25,447 nt of DNA, from positions 1-25,447 of the forward strand of contig CALXJS010000023.1 in the NCBI GenBank assembly GCA_944388685.1. Direction: 5' to 3'. The notes beneath the pieces are model-generated. The model did not search any database. It saw only the letters and a program-made list of their open reading frames with translations, and was not told the DNA's origin. The position numbers and the translations under genes are program-made. Within the stretch, counting starts at the first letter, position 1. Each line of letters begins with the position of its first letter. Origin of the DNA: an uncultured Clostridia bacterium (GTDB lineage: Bacteria > Bacillota_A > Clostridia > TANB77 > CAG-508). Positions 1 through 6,617 of the stretch are shown here, in pieces.

Positions 1-8
1 TGGCAATC

Positions 9-60
9 AAAAAAGTAACCAATTTTGGTAGTTTTTATTTTCCCTTTTTTGGTTACTTTT
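9..60. terminator. Inverted repeat at left edge, likely bidirectional terminator
   Basis: The arms AAAAAAGTAACC (9-20) and GGTTACTTTT (51-60) are complementary over ten bases around a 30-base pyrimidine-rich loop. T-rich sequence follows on the plus strand (61-66), and reading the minus strand a run of T follows the stem (9-14). This could end a gene entering from the left or stop minus-strand read-through. A second small hairpin (AGAACG/CGTTCT, 78-95) lies beside it. I see no gene in positions 1-391. Confidence 0.45.
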
Positions 61-190
61 ATTTTATCATTTTCATCAGAACGATGCAACGTTCTTGAAT
101 AGGAAAAAACTTCTCCTTTCTACTGATGTCTTAACTTCCTTGAGTATATTTTTACTTTATTGTCTAACGAGCAAAACAAATTTTTACAAA

Positions 191-250
191 AAACTTCCAA
201 TTTTTACTGATTAACCTTTTAAAATATTAACCAATAAATCTTGGAAGTTT
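191..250 (-). terminator. Inverted repeat downstream of spo0A
   Basis: A perfect 10-base inverted repeat, AAACTTCCAA (191-200) and TTGGAAGTTT (241-250), encloses a 40-base A+T-rich loop. It lies about 140 bases past the spo0A stop codon. Reading the minus strand, the second arm is followed by TTTGTAAAAATTTGTTT, so it may be the spo0A terminator, although the loop is long. A smaller hairpin (CTATGA/TCATAG, 304-321) and AGCATA/TATGCT across the spo0A stop (384-398) lie in between. The stretch is otherwise featureless. Confidence 0.35.
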
Positions 251-391
251 ATTGTCCTATGAATATTTCATTTATCGCTTTGGTTGCTGATTTTTCACTT
301 TTCCTATGACTATTTTCATAGAGTTTATAGGCTTACAGACAGATTTTATGATTTTATGTACTCTCACTCTTGCAATGCTTTCAAGCATATC

Positions 392-1216
392 CTATGCTGA
401 TTTTAATTCAAGGCGTAGCTTATCAGCTATCATTGCTATAAACTCTGAATTTGTAGGCTTTCCTTTTGCAGCTGATATTGTATAACCAAATATATTTTCA
501 ACTGCTTCTTGTTGACCTCTTCCCCATGCTACTTCTATGGCATGGCGAATTGCTCTTTCTACACGACTTGGTGTTGTATTGAACTTATGGGCAATTTGTG
601 GATATAAACTTTTCGTAATTTGATTAATCACATCTATATCATTCACAACCATCATAATTGCTTCTCTCAAATACTGATATCCTTTAATATGTGCAGGTAC
701 ACCAACTTCATGAATGATATTTGTAACTAATGCTTCTAAATTTTCTTCTGTTTTTGTATTATCTGAAGATATTTCTATATACTGTGGCTTTGATTCTCTT
801 GCTATAAAATTATTATTTCCACTTTGTGTTGCTGGCTTATAAAATTTAAATTCTCTAATTCTTTTTATTAGTACTTCAATATCAAAAGGCTTTACTACAT
901 AATATTGTGCTCCTAATTCTATTGCTCTTTGTGTTATTTTATCTTGACCTACTGCTGATAGCATAATGCAAATTGGTTTTTTAGCTATTTTAATTTTGTT
1001 AATATTTTCTAAAACGCCTAATCCATCTAAATGTGGCATTATGACGTCTAATAATATAACATCTGGTACTGTATTTGTTATTATATCTATAACTTCTGTT
1101 CCATCTTTCGCTTTTGCAATAACCTCCATATCTTCTTGTGCATCTATATATGATGCTAATGTTTGACTAAATTCTTGATTATCATCTGCAATCAAAACTG
1201 TTACTTTTTCTTTCAT
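392..1216 (-). CDS. spo0A: Spo0A, sporulation master response regulator
   Basis: This is the transcription factor that commits the cell to sporulation when phosphorylated by the phosphorelay or by orphan histidine kinases. Residues 1-125 form a receiver domain with the acidic pocket D11-D12, phosphoacceptor D57 (LLDVIMP), S87 and K109 (VVKPFD). The C-terminal third is the Spo0A-specific effector domain with the recognition-helix signature [18 protein letters not shown]. The usual spo0A partner spoIVB is not directly upstream; a YigZ gene is. I place the start at 1216, giving 274 residues, because GGAGGG (1222-1227) sits five bases before that ATG. An in-frame ATG 14 codons upstream (1258) lacks a ribosome site and lies at the promoter. 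Identity is very secure. Confidence 0.97.
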   Translation of the reverse strand: MKEKVTVLIADDNQEFSQTLASYIDAQEDMEVIAKAKDGTEVIDIITNTVPDVILLDVIMPHLDGLGVLENINKIKIAKKPICIMLSAVGQDKITQRAIELGAQYYVVKPFDIEVLIKRIREFKFYKPATQSGNNNFIARESKPQYIEISSDNTKTEENLEALVTNIIHEVGVPAHIKGYQYLREAIMMVVNDIDVINQITKSLYPQIAHKFNTTPSRVERAIRHAIEVAWGRGQQEAVENIFGYTISAAKGKPTNSEFIAMIADKLRLELKSA

Positions 1217-1258
1217 TTTTTCCCTCCAAAAACAAATTGTAAATAATTTACAGTTCAC

Positions 1259-1287
1259 ATTATATTATTACAGATAATAATTTGCAA
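1259..1287 (-). promoter_or_regulatory. Sigma-A promoter of spo0A
   Basis: Reading the minus strand, TTGCAA (1282-1287) and a perfect TATAAT (1259-1264) are separated by exactly 17 bases. Transcription should start near 1252, leaving a leader of about 35 bases before the GGAGGG site. I did not find a clear Spo0A box (TGTCGAA-like) or a sigma-H promoter next to it. Confidence 0.75.
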
Positions 1288-1326
1288 TAAAAATTGGTAA
1301 TTTTTTCCATTTATTTTATAAAACTA

Positions 1327-1965
1327 TTATTTTTCTATACTTTTCTCTATATATTTTTTAGATAAAATTTTTAAATATAATAAATTTACATTTTTTAATT
1401 CAAAATCTTTTAATAATTTTTCTTTTACATCGTCTTCCATCTCTATTTTACAAACAATTTCTTCTGTATAAATAGAATTTTTTATATTTATATCATTATT
1501 TTTACAATAATATTTAAATTTTTCAAAATTATTATATTCTACGGCTACTTCACACTCTTCTCCTAATATAAGATTTGATATGTTACTTTCTTCTATCGCT
1601 TTTAGTAAGACATCAGAATAGGCTCTTACTAACCCACCTGTCCCAAGTAAAATCCCTCCAAAATATCTGGTAACTACAATTACTACATTTATTAAATTAT
1701 TTTTTTGCAAAATATTTAACATTGGAGAACCTGCTGTTCCAGAAGGTTCTCCATCGTCACTAAATCTTTCGATAATTGTTTCATCTTCTAATATACGATA
1801 AGCAATGCAATTGTGTCTTGCATCAAAATATTTCTTTTTGATTTTCTTAATTTCTTCTTCTGCTTCTTCCTTTGATGATACTTTTATGAAATTAGCAATA
1901 AATTTTGATTTTTTGACAACAATTTCTGTTCTAATGTTTTCTTTTATAGTTAAATAACGATTCAT
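1327..1965 (-). CDS. YigZ/IMPACT family protein
   Basis: This 212-residue protein belongs to the YigZ/IMPACT (UPF0029) family, whose biochemical role in bacteria is not settled; the eukaryotic relative regulates the kinase Gcn2. The N-terminal IMPACT domain shows the family signatures DDGEPSGTAG at residues 70-79 and RYFGGILLGTGGLVRAYS at 100-117. The remainder matches the usual C-terminal DUF1949-type ferredoxin-like domain, and the total length is normal for the family. The start at 1965 is preceded by an AAAGGAA-type ribosome site. It lies 83 bases downstream of the flavoprotein stop, with palindrome A in the gap, and is probably the last gene of that transcript. Family assignment is firm, function is not. 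Confidence 0.9.
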   Translation of the reverse strand: MNRYLTIKENIRTEIVVKKSKFIANFIKVSSKEEAEEEIKKIKKKYFDARHNCIAYRILEDETIIERFSDDGEPSGTAGSPMLNILQKNNLINVVIVVTRYFGGILLGTGGLVRAYSDVLLKAIEESNISNLILGEECEVAVEYNNFEKFKYYCKNNDINIKNSIYTEEIVCKIEMEDDVKEKLLKDFELKNVNLLYLKILSKKYIEKSIEK

Positions 1966-2000
1966 CTTTTATTCCTTTTCTTTTCTATTTTTGTTTGGGG

Positions 2001-2045
2001 TGTCCAATTGGGGACGTTTCTTTTTGAGACATCCCCAATTGGACA
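2001..2045. repeat. REP/REPIN-like palindrome A
   Basis: The arms TGTCCAATTGGGGA (2001-2014) and TCCCCAATTGGACA (2032-2045) form a perfect 14-base inverted repeat with a 17-base loop containing CGTTTCTTTTTGAGACA. The first 32 bases match, with one difference, the left arm of the element at 17281-17398, and weaker relatives occur at 3370-3437 and 25215-25268. This copy starts three bases after the TAG stop of the flavoprotein gene. It could also act as a transcription terminator or mRNA-end stabiliser. Confidence 0.8.
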
Positions 2046-2048
2046 AAA

Positions 2049-3353
2049 CTACAATCCTGCCACATATCCAGTTGAATAAGCTATCTGTAAATTAAATCCA
2101 CCTGTATAACTATCTACATCAATGATTTCTCCTGCGAAATATAATCCTTTTACTTTTTTAGATTCCATTGTTTTGGGATTAATTTCTTTGATATTAATTC
2201 CTCCACTTGTAATGATTGCTTCTTCAATTGGCCTAAATTCTTTTATAGTCATTTCAAAATTTTTTATCATTTTAACAAGTTCTTCTCTTTCTTTTTTGGT
2301 AATTTCATTTACTTTTTTATCAGGCTGTATGTTGCTTTTTTGTATAATAACTGGAATTAGTTTTTGAGGTAATAATTTTTCTAAGCTATTTTTAAATTGC
2401 TTATTTTTTACTTCTTCAAAGTCTCGCAAAATACGAGCATCTAATTTCTTTTCATCTAATGCTGATTTTAAGTCTATTTTTAATATAATTTTTTTATCTT
2501 TTAGTAATCTATCAATTTGTTTATATCTTACTAAATGTGCTGATGCACTTAAAATTGTTGGGCCTGAAACTCCAAAATGAGTAAACAGCATTTCTCCAAA
2601 GTCTTCATAAATCGTTTTATTTTTTTCTATATCTAGCAACTGTATTCCTACATTTCTTAAACTTAATCCCTGTAATTCTTTACATTCTTGTTTTTCAAAT
2701 GTTTCTAATGGTACCAGTGATGGCTTTATAGTTGTTATCGTATGTCCTAATTTTTCTGCCAATATATATCCATCTCCTGTTGAACCTGTTAATGGATAAC
2801 TTTTTCCTCCTGTTGCCAATATGACTTTGTCTGCTTGTAATATGCTATGATTGGTTTTTACACCAATTACTTTTTTATCAATGGTCTTTTTTGATTTCTC
2901 TTTTTCATTAATATTTTCTTTATTGATTCCATCATTTGATTTTACCAATATTTCTAATACAGTTGTATGATATTGTACTTTTATATTTAGTTCCTTTATC
3001 TTTTTTATAAAACATGCTAATACATCTATTGATTTATCTGTTACAGGAAAAATTCGATTACCTCTTTCTTCTTTGACATTTAATCCCTGCTGTTTTAGGA
3101 AATGAATAATATCTTTATTCGTAAACTGTTGAAAAGCACTATGTAAAAACATGCCATTTCCAGGGGTATTTTTTATAAATTCCTCCATATCTAGTGATGA
3201 AGTAATATTACATCTTCCTTTACCCGTAATCAATAGCTTTTTTCCTAGCTGTCCGTTTTTTTCTAATAAAACAACTTCATTTCCATTTTCTTTGGCGGTA
3301 ATTGCTGCCATCATACCAGCAGGACCACCACCAATGACAATTACTTTATTCAT
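2049..3353 (-). CDS. YhiN/HI0933 family FAD-dependent flavoprotein
   Basis: This is a 434-residue predicted NAD(P)/FAD-dependent oxidoreductase of the HI0933/YhiN (BaiN-like) family; the physiological substrate is unknown for most members. The dinucleotide-binding fold starts at once with VIGGGPAGM (residues 6-14) and a ribose-binding acidic residue at E31 (LLEKN). The family signature LGKKLLITGKGRCNIT is at 36-51, and the C-terminal FAD motif GLYFAGEIIDVDSYTGGFNL lies near residue 407. Residues about 138-161 are a Lys/Asn/Glu-rich insertion, probably a surface loop. The protein stops right after GYVAGL, shorter than I expect for the family, and palindrome A begins three bases beyond the stop. 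AAAGGAA precedes the ATG at 3353. It is probably co-transcribed with the PLP enzyme upstream. Confidence 0.92.
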   Translation of the reverse strand: MNKVIVIGGGPAGMMAAITAKENGNEVVLLEKNGQLGKKLLITGKGRCNITSSLDMEEFIKNTPGNGMFLHSAFQQFTNKDIIHFLKQQGLNVKEERGNRIFPVTDKSIDVLACFIKKIKELNIKVQYHTTVLEILVKSNDGINKENINEKEKSKKTIDKKVIGVKTNHSILQADKVILATGGKSYPLTGSTGDGYILAEKLGHTITTIKPSLVPLETFEKQECKELQGLSLRNVGIQLLDIEKNKTIYEDFGEMLFTHFGVSGPTILSASAHLVRYKQIDRLLKDKKIILKIDLKSALDEKKLDARILRDFEEVKNKQFKNSLEKLLPQKLIPVIIQKSNIQPDKKVNEITKKEREELVKMIKNFEMTIKEFRPIEEAIITSGGINIKEINPKTMESKKVKGLYFAGEIIDVDSYTGGFNLQIAYSTGYVAGL

Positions 3354-3369
3354 CTAAATTCCTTTCTGT

Positions 3370-3437
3370 GATGATTTTGAGACGGACGATGATTTTTTGC
3401 TCCGTCCTAAAATCATCGTCCGTTCCCAATCATCATC
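3370..3437. repeat. REP/REPIN-like palindrome C (diverged copy)
   Basis: The inner arms ACGGACGATGATTTT (3382-3396) and AAAATCATCGTCCGT (3409-3423) are a perfect 15-base inverted repeat with a 12-base loop. GATGAT-rich outer arms extend the pairing imperfectly to 3370 and 3437. The pieces TTTTGAGAC and ATTGGGAACG (minus strand) resemble the matching parts of palindromes A and B. The right end overlaps the TGA stop of the PLP enzyme gene (3433-3435). Confidence 0.65.
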
Positions 3438-4668
3438 TTTTCATCTCTTCTATTGCTTTTAATATACCATATTTTCCATAATCATAAGTCAAACTACCTT
3501 GCATATAAGCTATATATGGTTCTCTAATTGGTCCATCACAGCTAAGTTCAATAGTTGAACCTTCTGTAAAAGTTCCTGCTGCCATTATGACTTCATCTTC
3601 ATATCCGCCCATTGGACTTGGCTCTGGAACAACAGATGAATCAATTGGAGATCCTTTTTGAATTCCTTGACAGAATTTTATTAATTTTTCAGCGGTTCCT
3701 AAATGAATTGTTTGCACTATATCTGCTCTTTCTTCATTGTATTTTGGTTCAACTGTATACCCTAATTCTTCTAAAATGGCACTAGCAAATACGGCTGTTT
3801 TGACACTACTTGCTACAACTTGTGGCGCAAAAAATAGTCCTTTTAATAAATTGGTATTTTGATTTAAAGAAGGTCCTATTTCTTTTCCAATTCCTGGAGC
3901 CGTTAATCTTTCCGCACATAGTTTTATTAAATGTGCTTTTCCCACAATATATGCTCCACTTGTGGCAATACCTGCACCTAAGTTTTTCATTAATGAACCT
4001 ACTGCAATATCTGCTCCAACTTCAATTGGTTCTCTATCTTGCACAAATTCTCCATAACAATTATCCACCATGATAATTACTTCTTTGTTGACTTCTCTTA
4101 TAGCTTTTATGGCTTTTTCGATTTTTTCTATTGTCAAACTTTCTCTTGTTGAATAGCCTCTTGACCTTTGAATTTCGACTAATTTGATATCTTGCTTTGC
4201 TAATCTTTCTTTTATTTTTTCAATATTAAAATCATTGTTAATTAATTCAATTTGTTCATAATGGATTCCATAGGCTTTCAATGAACTTTCATTTACTTCT
4301 TTTCCAATTCCAATAACGGTTTGCAATGTGTCATATGGTTCTCCTGTTATACTAAGCATAGTGTCATTAGGACGTAGTAATCCTGATAGGGTAATTGCTA
4401 AAGCATGTGTTCCTGAAATAAATTGTGCTCTTACCAAACTATCTTCTGCTTTAAATATTTTGGCATAGATTTCTTCTATTTTGTTTCTTCCTACTTCATC
4501 TATTCCATATCCTGTTGATGTTGCTAAATGCATTTCTTGCAAATTACATTCTTGAAATGCTTCAATTACCTTTACGCTATTTTTACTACATATTTCTTCT
4601 ATTTTTTTGAATTGTGGTTCTATTTTTTTTTCTATTTTTTTTGATAGTTCCAATAATTCTTGGTTCAT
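3433..4668 (-). CDS. Methionine gamma-lyase-like PLP enzyme (YnbB family)
   Basis: This 411-residue fold-type I PLP enzyme belongs to the family annotated as 'methionine gamma-lyase family' or 'aluminium resistance protein' (B. subtilis YnbB-like). Reactions are poorly established; a C-S lyase activity is plausible. The visible cofactor motifs are the SGTHAL phosphate-binding turn (residues 85-90), the PLP-ring aspartate in VDNCYGEF (D202) and the Schiff-base lysine in GSLMKN (K228). C-terminal blocks such as DGPIREPYIAYMQGSLTYDY are also typical, and the length is normal. The ATG at 4668 follows a strong AGGGGGAA site at a proper distance. It heads a likely three-gene transcript with the flavoprotein and YigZ. 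Family membership is firm; substrate is open. Confidence 0.9.
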   Translation of the reverse strand: MNQELLELSKKIEKKIEPQFKKIEEICSKNSVKVIEAFQECNLQEMHLATSTGYGIDEVGRNKIEEIYAKIFKAEDSLVRAQFISGTHALAITLSGLLRPNDTMLSITGEPYDTLQTVIGIGKEVNESSLKAYGIHYEQIELINNDFNIEKIKERLAKQDIKLVEIQRSRGYSTRESLTIEKIEKAIKAIREVNKEVIIMVDNCYGEFVQDREPIEVGADIAVGSLMKNLGAGIATSGAYIVGKAHLIKLCAERLTAPGIGKEIGPSLNQNTNLLKGLFFAPQVVASSVKTAVFASAILEELGYTVEPKYNEERADIVQTIHLGTAEKLIKFCQGIQKGSPIDSSVVPEPSPMGGYEDEVIMAAGTFTEGSTIELSCDGPIREPYIAYMQGSLTYDYGKYGILKAIEEMKR

Positions 4669-4740
4669 TAAAATTCCCCCTAAAAATTAATTTGTTTTTA
4701 TATGGTTAACTTTCTTATTTTTTATTTCTTTGGCATATTT

Positions 4741-4769
4741 ATTTTACTACATTTTACCTTTGTTCGCAA
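4741..4769 (-). promoter_or_regulatory. Probable sigma-A promoter of the PLP enzyme operon
   Basis: On the minus strand TTGCGA (4764-4769) and TAAAAT (4741-4746) are separated by exactly 17 bases. This places the start near 4734, with a 65-base A-rich leader before the gene at 4668. The match is four of six bases at -35 and five of six at -10. Confidence 0.5.
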
Positions 4770-4818
4770 TACTATTTCACGTTTCGATTTACTTTATGTG
4801 ACTATTGTGATATAGAGA

Positions 4819-4849
4819 TTGAAACTTATTCAAAGATTACTTTTATATT
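4819..4849 (+). promoter_or_regulatory. Weak candidate promoter for the structured RNA at 4.9 kb
   Basis: TTGAAA (4819-4824) and TATATT (4844-4849) lie 19 bases apart, slightly long for sigma-A. A start near 4856 would give an RNA of about 175 bases ending at the terminator near 5028. Confidence 0.25.
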
Positions 4850-4884
4850 ATCGTTTTATCATGTTCTAAGTTGTCTTACTTTAA

Positions 4885-4971
4885 AGGGAAAAGGACATCA
4901 AATACCCTTACAGTAAACACAATCTGAAGGAAGAGAGGCTTGTAAAGTTTTTCATTGAGTTCTTTTCTCCT
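4885..4971 (+). ncRNA. Candidate structured RNA, unassigned family
   Basis: Positions 4885-4901 (A-GGG-AAAA-GGAC-a-TCAA) can pair with 4955-4971 (TTGA-GTTC-TTTT-c-TCC-T), giving about 16 base pairs with two single-base bulges. Inside, CTTACA (4907-4912) can pair with TGTAAAG (4941-4947), leaving an apical segment with the purine-rich run GAAGGAAGAGAGG. A perfect terminator hairpin follows ten bases later on the same strand. No protein of credible length fits here. The overall shape is a rod-like small RNA of about 85-175 bases; I cannot match it to 6S, SRP, tmRNA or a riboswitch class. The strand is inferred from the terminator and weak promoter. Confidence 0.35.
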
Positions 4972-4982
4972 ATTACATATTA

Positions 4983-5027
4983 AAAAATAGCTGTAATTGT
5001 TTATATTTTACAATTACAGCTATTTTT
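4983..5027. terminator. Bidirectional intrinsic terminator (rpsF-ssb-rpsR operon)
   Basis: The arms AAAAATAGCTGTAATTGT (4983-5000) and ACAATTACAGCTATTTTT (5010-5027) are a perfect 18-base inverted repeat with a 9-base loop. The arms end in A/T runs, so both strands read a stem followed by T residues. On the minus strand it ends the ribosomal operon; on the plus strand it could end the candidate RNA at 4885-4971. Confidence 0.85.
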
Positions 5028-5032
5028 ATTGT

Positions 5033-5147
5033 ATAGGAAAATCGAATTTTATCTTGACCTTATGTGGATTTTTCCGTATACAACAAGGTTAATCTACATA
5101 TATTTGTGAAGTACTGCGAAGCAGTCTTCACATGTGTGTGTCGAAAT
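5033..5147 (-). repeat. Duplicated structured element, copy 1 (after rpsR)
   Basis: This 115-base segment aligns along its length with 5935-6051. Conserved blocks in plus-strand order are ATAGGAAAA, TATCTTGACC, GGATTTTTCCG or its equivalent, ATACAACAAGG, and GTCGAAAT. It contains a hairpin GGAAAA-TC/GA-TTTTTCC (5036-5043 with 5067-5075) and a second hairpin TGTGAAG/CTTCACA (5105-5132) with inner CTGC/GCAG. The last base overlaps the rpsR stop codon. It lies between rpsR and the operon terminator, so it should be present in the mRNA 3' end. Confidence 0.75.
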
Positions 5148-5425
5148 TATTTTTGTGCATATGGTAATAATGCAATATGTCTTGCTCTTTTTATAGCAAT
5201 TGTGATATCTCTTTGATGTTTTGCACACATTCCGGTATTTCTTCTTGGTAAGATTTTACCTTTATCACTAATGAATTTCTTTAATTGTTCTGGATTCTTA
5301 TAATCTAAAACAAAATTTTTATCACTACATAATAAACATACTTTTTTTCTTTGTTTTCTGAATCTTGGATTGTAATCCTCATCATAATTTTTATTATTTC
5401 TCTTATTTTGTTTTTTATCTGCCAT
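5147..5425 (-). CDS. rpsR: 30S ribosomal protein bS18, zinc-binding type
   Basis: This 92-residue protein of the small ribosomal subunit binds 16S rRNA next to S6. It has a Lys/Asn-rich N-terminal extension followed by the conserved core ending [19 protein letters not shown]. Residues C30, C33, C67 and H70 make a CxxC...CxxH site, so this is the zinc-containing ('C+') form; many bacteria carry a zinc-free paralogue and switch under zinc starvation. It is the last gene of rpsF-ssb-rpsR, 21 bases after ssb, with GGGGGGAA upstream of its ATG. Confidence 0.96.
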   Translation of the reverse strand: MADKKQNKRNNKNYDEDYNPRFRKQRKKVCLLCSDKNFVLDYKNPEQLKKFISDKGKILPRRNTGMCAKHQRDITIAIKRARHIALLPYAQK

Positions 5426-5446
5426 TTTCTATTCCCCCCTAACAAA

Positions 5447-5878
5447 TTAGAATGGTAGGTCATCACTTGAAGACATTTCAAAATCTGCTCCCATGTTACC
5501 AGGTGCTGTATTTCCAAATGTATTTTCAAAAGTTGTATTGTTTGATGTTTCTCCATCTCTTTTACTATCTGCAAAATATGCTTCTTCAGCAACAACTTCT
5601 GTTACATAATGTTTTTGTCCTTGTTCATCATCCCAAGTTCTTGTTTGAATTCTTCCAATAACACCTACTTGTTGACCTTTCTTAAAGTACTTACTACAAA
5701 ATTCTCCTAATTTACTCCATGCAACAATATTGATAAAATCTGCTTGTCTTTCTTCTCCTTGTCTTACAAATCTTCTATTAACTGCTAGACTAAATGAAGA
5801 TACTAATGTATTACTTGTTTGTGTATATCTTGTTTCTGGATCTCTTGTTAATCTTCCCATTAAAATTACTTTGTTCAT
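5447..5878 (-). CDS. ssb: Single-stranded DNA-binding protein
   Basis: SSB coats single-stranded DNA during replication, recombination and repair and recruits partner proteins. The 143-residue product has the OB-fold opening MNKVILMGRLTRDPETRYT, the core DFINIVAWSKLGEFCSKYFKKG at about residues 47-68, an Asn/Thr/Gly-rich linker, and the acidic interaction tip DDLPF at the extreme C-terminus. The position between rpsF and rpsR is the conserved arrangement in Firmicutes. AAAGGTG precedes the ATG at 5878, and a stable hairpin (5901-5925) lies just upstream of that site. Confidence 0.96.
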   Translation of the reverse strand: MNKVILMGRLTRDPETRYTQTSNTLVSSFSLAVNRRFVRQGEERQADFINIVAWSKLGEFCSKYFKKGQQVGVIGRIQTRTWDDEQGQKHYVTEVVAEEAYFADSKRDGETSNNTTFENTFGNTAPGNMGADFEMSSSDDLPF

Positions 5879-5900
5879 TTCTTATCACCTTTCTTTACTT

Positions 5901-5925
5901 TAAATAAAGGCCCCTTCTTTATTTA
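5901..5925 (-). promoter_or_regulatory. Hairpin in the ssb leader
   Basis: TAAATAAAG (5901-5909) and CTTTATTTA (5917-5925) are perfectly complementary around a GCCCCTT-type loop. On the minus strand the stem ends about eight bases before the ssb ribosome site and is not followed by a T run. It is therefore more likely an mRNA-processing or translation-control hairpin than a terminator. Confidence 0.4.
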
Positions 5926-5934
5926 ATTTATTAT

Positions 5935-6051
5935 ATAGGAAAAATCCTCTTCTATCTTGACCACATATAGATTTTTCCGCATACAACAAGGCTAATTCAC
6001 CTTGTTGCGTACAAGATTGTTTTGCAATTTTGTACATATGGACGTCGAAAT
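5935..6051 (-). repeat. Duplicated structured element, copy 2 (between rpsF and ssb)
   Basis: This 117-base segment is the second copy of the element at 5033-5147. The hairpin GGAAAAATC/GATTTTTCC (5938-5946 with 5970-5978) is a perfect nine-base stem. The second hairpin GTACAA-ATTG/CAAT-TTGTAC (6009-6035) has the same architecture as in copy 1 but an unrelated sequence. Copy 2 also has CAACAAGG/CCTTGTTG (about 5984-6007) and, just beyond, CGAAATC/GATTTCG (6046-6062). It fills most of a 200-base gap between rpsF and ssb. Confidence 0.75.
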
Positions 6052-6078
6052 CTTTGATTTCGTTAACACACGCCTTTC

Positions 6079-6363
6079 TTATTTTTCTATTTTTACAGTA
6101 ATAAATTTTATAATATCATCTGTAATTCTGTAAACTCTTTCAAGTTCAGCTATTAATTCTGGTTTTGCTTCAAAGTTGAACAAAAGATATGTAGCTTCTT
6201 TGAATTTTTTAATATCATATGCTAATCTTCTTTTTCCCATGTTTTCAACTGATTCCACTTTACCATTTTCATTGATTAATCCTGTGAATTTTTCTTCTAA
6301 AGCTTTTAAACCTGCTTCGTCAACGTTTGGATTAACAATGATAATACTTTCATATTTATTCAT
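6079..6363 (-). CDS. rpsF: 30S ribosomal protein bS6
   Basis: S6 binds the central domain of 16S rRNA as a heterodimer with S18. The product opens MNKYESIIIVNPNVDEAGL and ends ERVYRITDDIIKFITVKIEK, typical of bS6 in sequence and length (95 residues). Two in-frame ATGs occur, at 6369 and 6363. I choose 6363 because the ribosome site GGGAGG lies nine bases before it but only three before the first. It is the first gene of rpsF-ssb-rpsR. In many bacteria the leader of this operon binds the S6:S18 complex; a hairpin CTTGCAA/TTGCAAG (6402-6408 with 6432-6438) is present in the leader, but I could not confirm the known motif. Confidence 0.95.
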   Translation of the reverse strand: MNKYESIIIVNPNVDEAGLKALEEKFTGLINENGKVESVENMGKRRLAYDIKKFKEATYLLFNFEAKPELIAELERVYRITDDIIKFITVKIEK

Positions 6364-6506
6364 TATCATTCACCTCCCTATGGATTTATAACCTGCATTT
6401 TCTTGCAAGTAGAGATACTTCTTTTTTATAATTGCAAGTTTATTTTTTCCATTACAAGAAATACAAATTCTTATAATGTAAAAAATATTGTTCTTTAATT
6501 ATAAAA

Positions 6507-6538
6507 AATAGCTGTATTATCTTTAAAGCACAGCTATT
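6507..6538 (-). terminator. Terminator after the radical SAM operon
   Basis: AATAGCTGT (6507-6515) and ACAGCTATT (6530-6538) form a nine-base stem. On the minus strand it is followed by TTTTTTA. It lies between the radical SAM stop and the rpsF leader. Its stem sequence resembles the terminator at 4983-5027. Confidence 0.7.
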
Positions 6539-6570
6539 CTATCATATTTTTTTATAGATTTCAAGTATAT

Positions 6571-6614
6571 TTTTCACTTTTTATCTAATAAATTTTCACT
6601 TTTTATCTAATAAA
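6571..6614. repeat. Perfect 22-base tandem duplication
   Basis: The unit at 6571-6592 (TTTTCACTTTTTATC...TAAA) is repeated exactly at 6593-6614. The second copy ends three bases before the stop codon of the radical SAM gene. It is probably a replication-slippage duplication without function. Confidence 0.85.
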
Positions 6615-6617
6615 TTG

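Noticed and set aside
1217..1258. Longer spo0A product starting at 1258
   Set aside because: The extra 14 codons encode an unrelated peptide, overlap the promoter region and lack a ribosome site; the ATG at 1216 has GGAGGG five bases upstream and matches the conserved Spo0A N-terminus.
4917..4943. Resemblance of CTGAAGGAAG to the apical loop of bacterial SRP RNA
   Set aside because: The conserved AGCAG and AGGTCC parts of the SRP domain IV motif are missing and the stem does not match.
4908..4955. Minus-strand 15-codon ORF (MKNFTSLSSFRLCLL) with an AGGAG upstream, as a leader peptide for the PLP enzyme gene
   Set aside because: The likely promoter of that gene (4741-4769) lies downstream of this ORF, spacing to the start is long, and the same bases are explained better by the rod-like RNA structure.
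5305..5595. 96-codon minus-strand frame bridging ssb and rpsR
   Set aside because: It overlaps two certain ribosomal-operon genes in another frame and has no conserved features.
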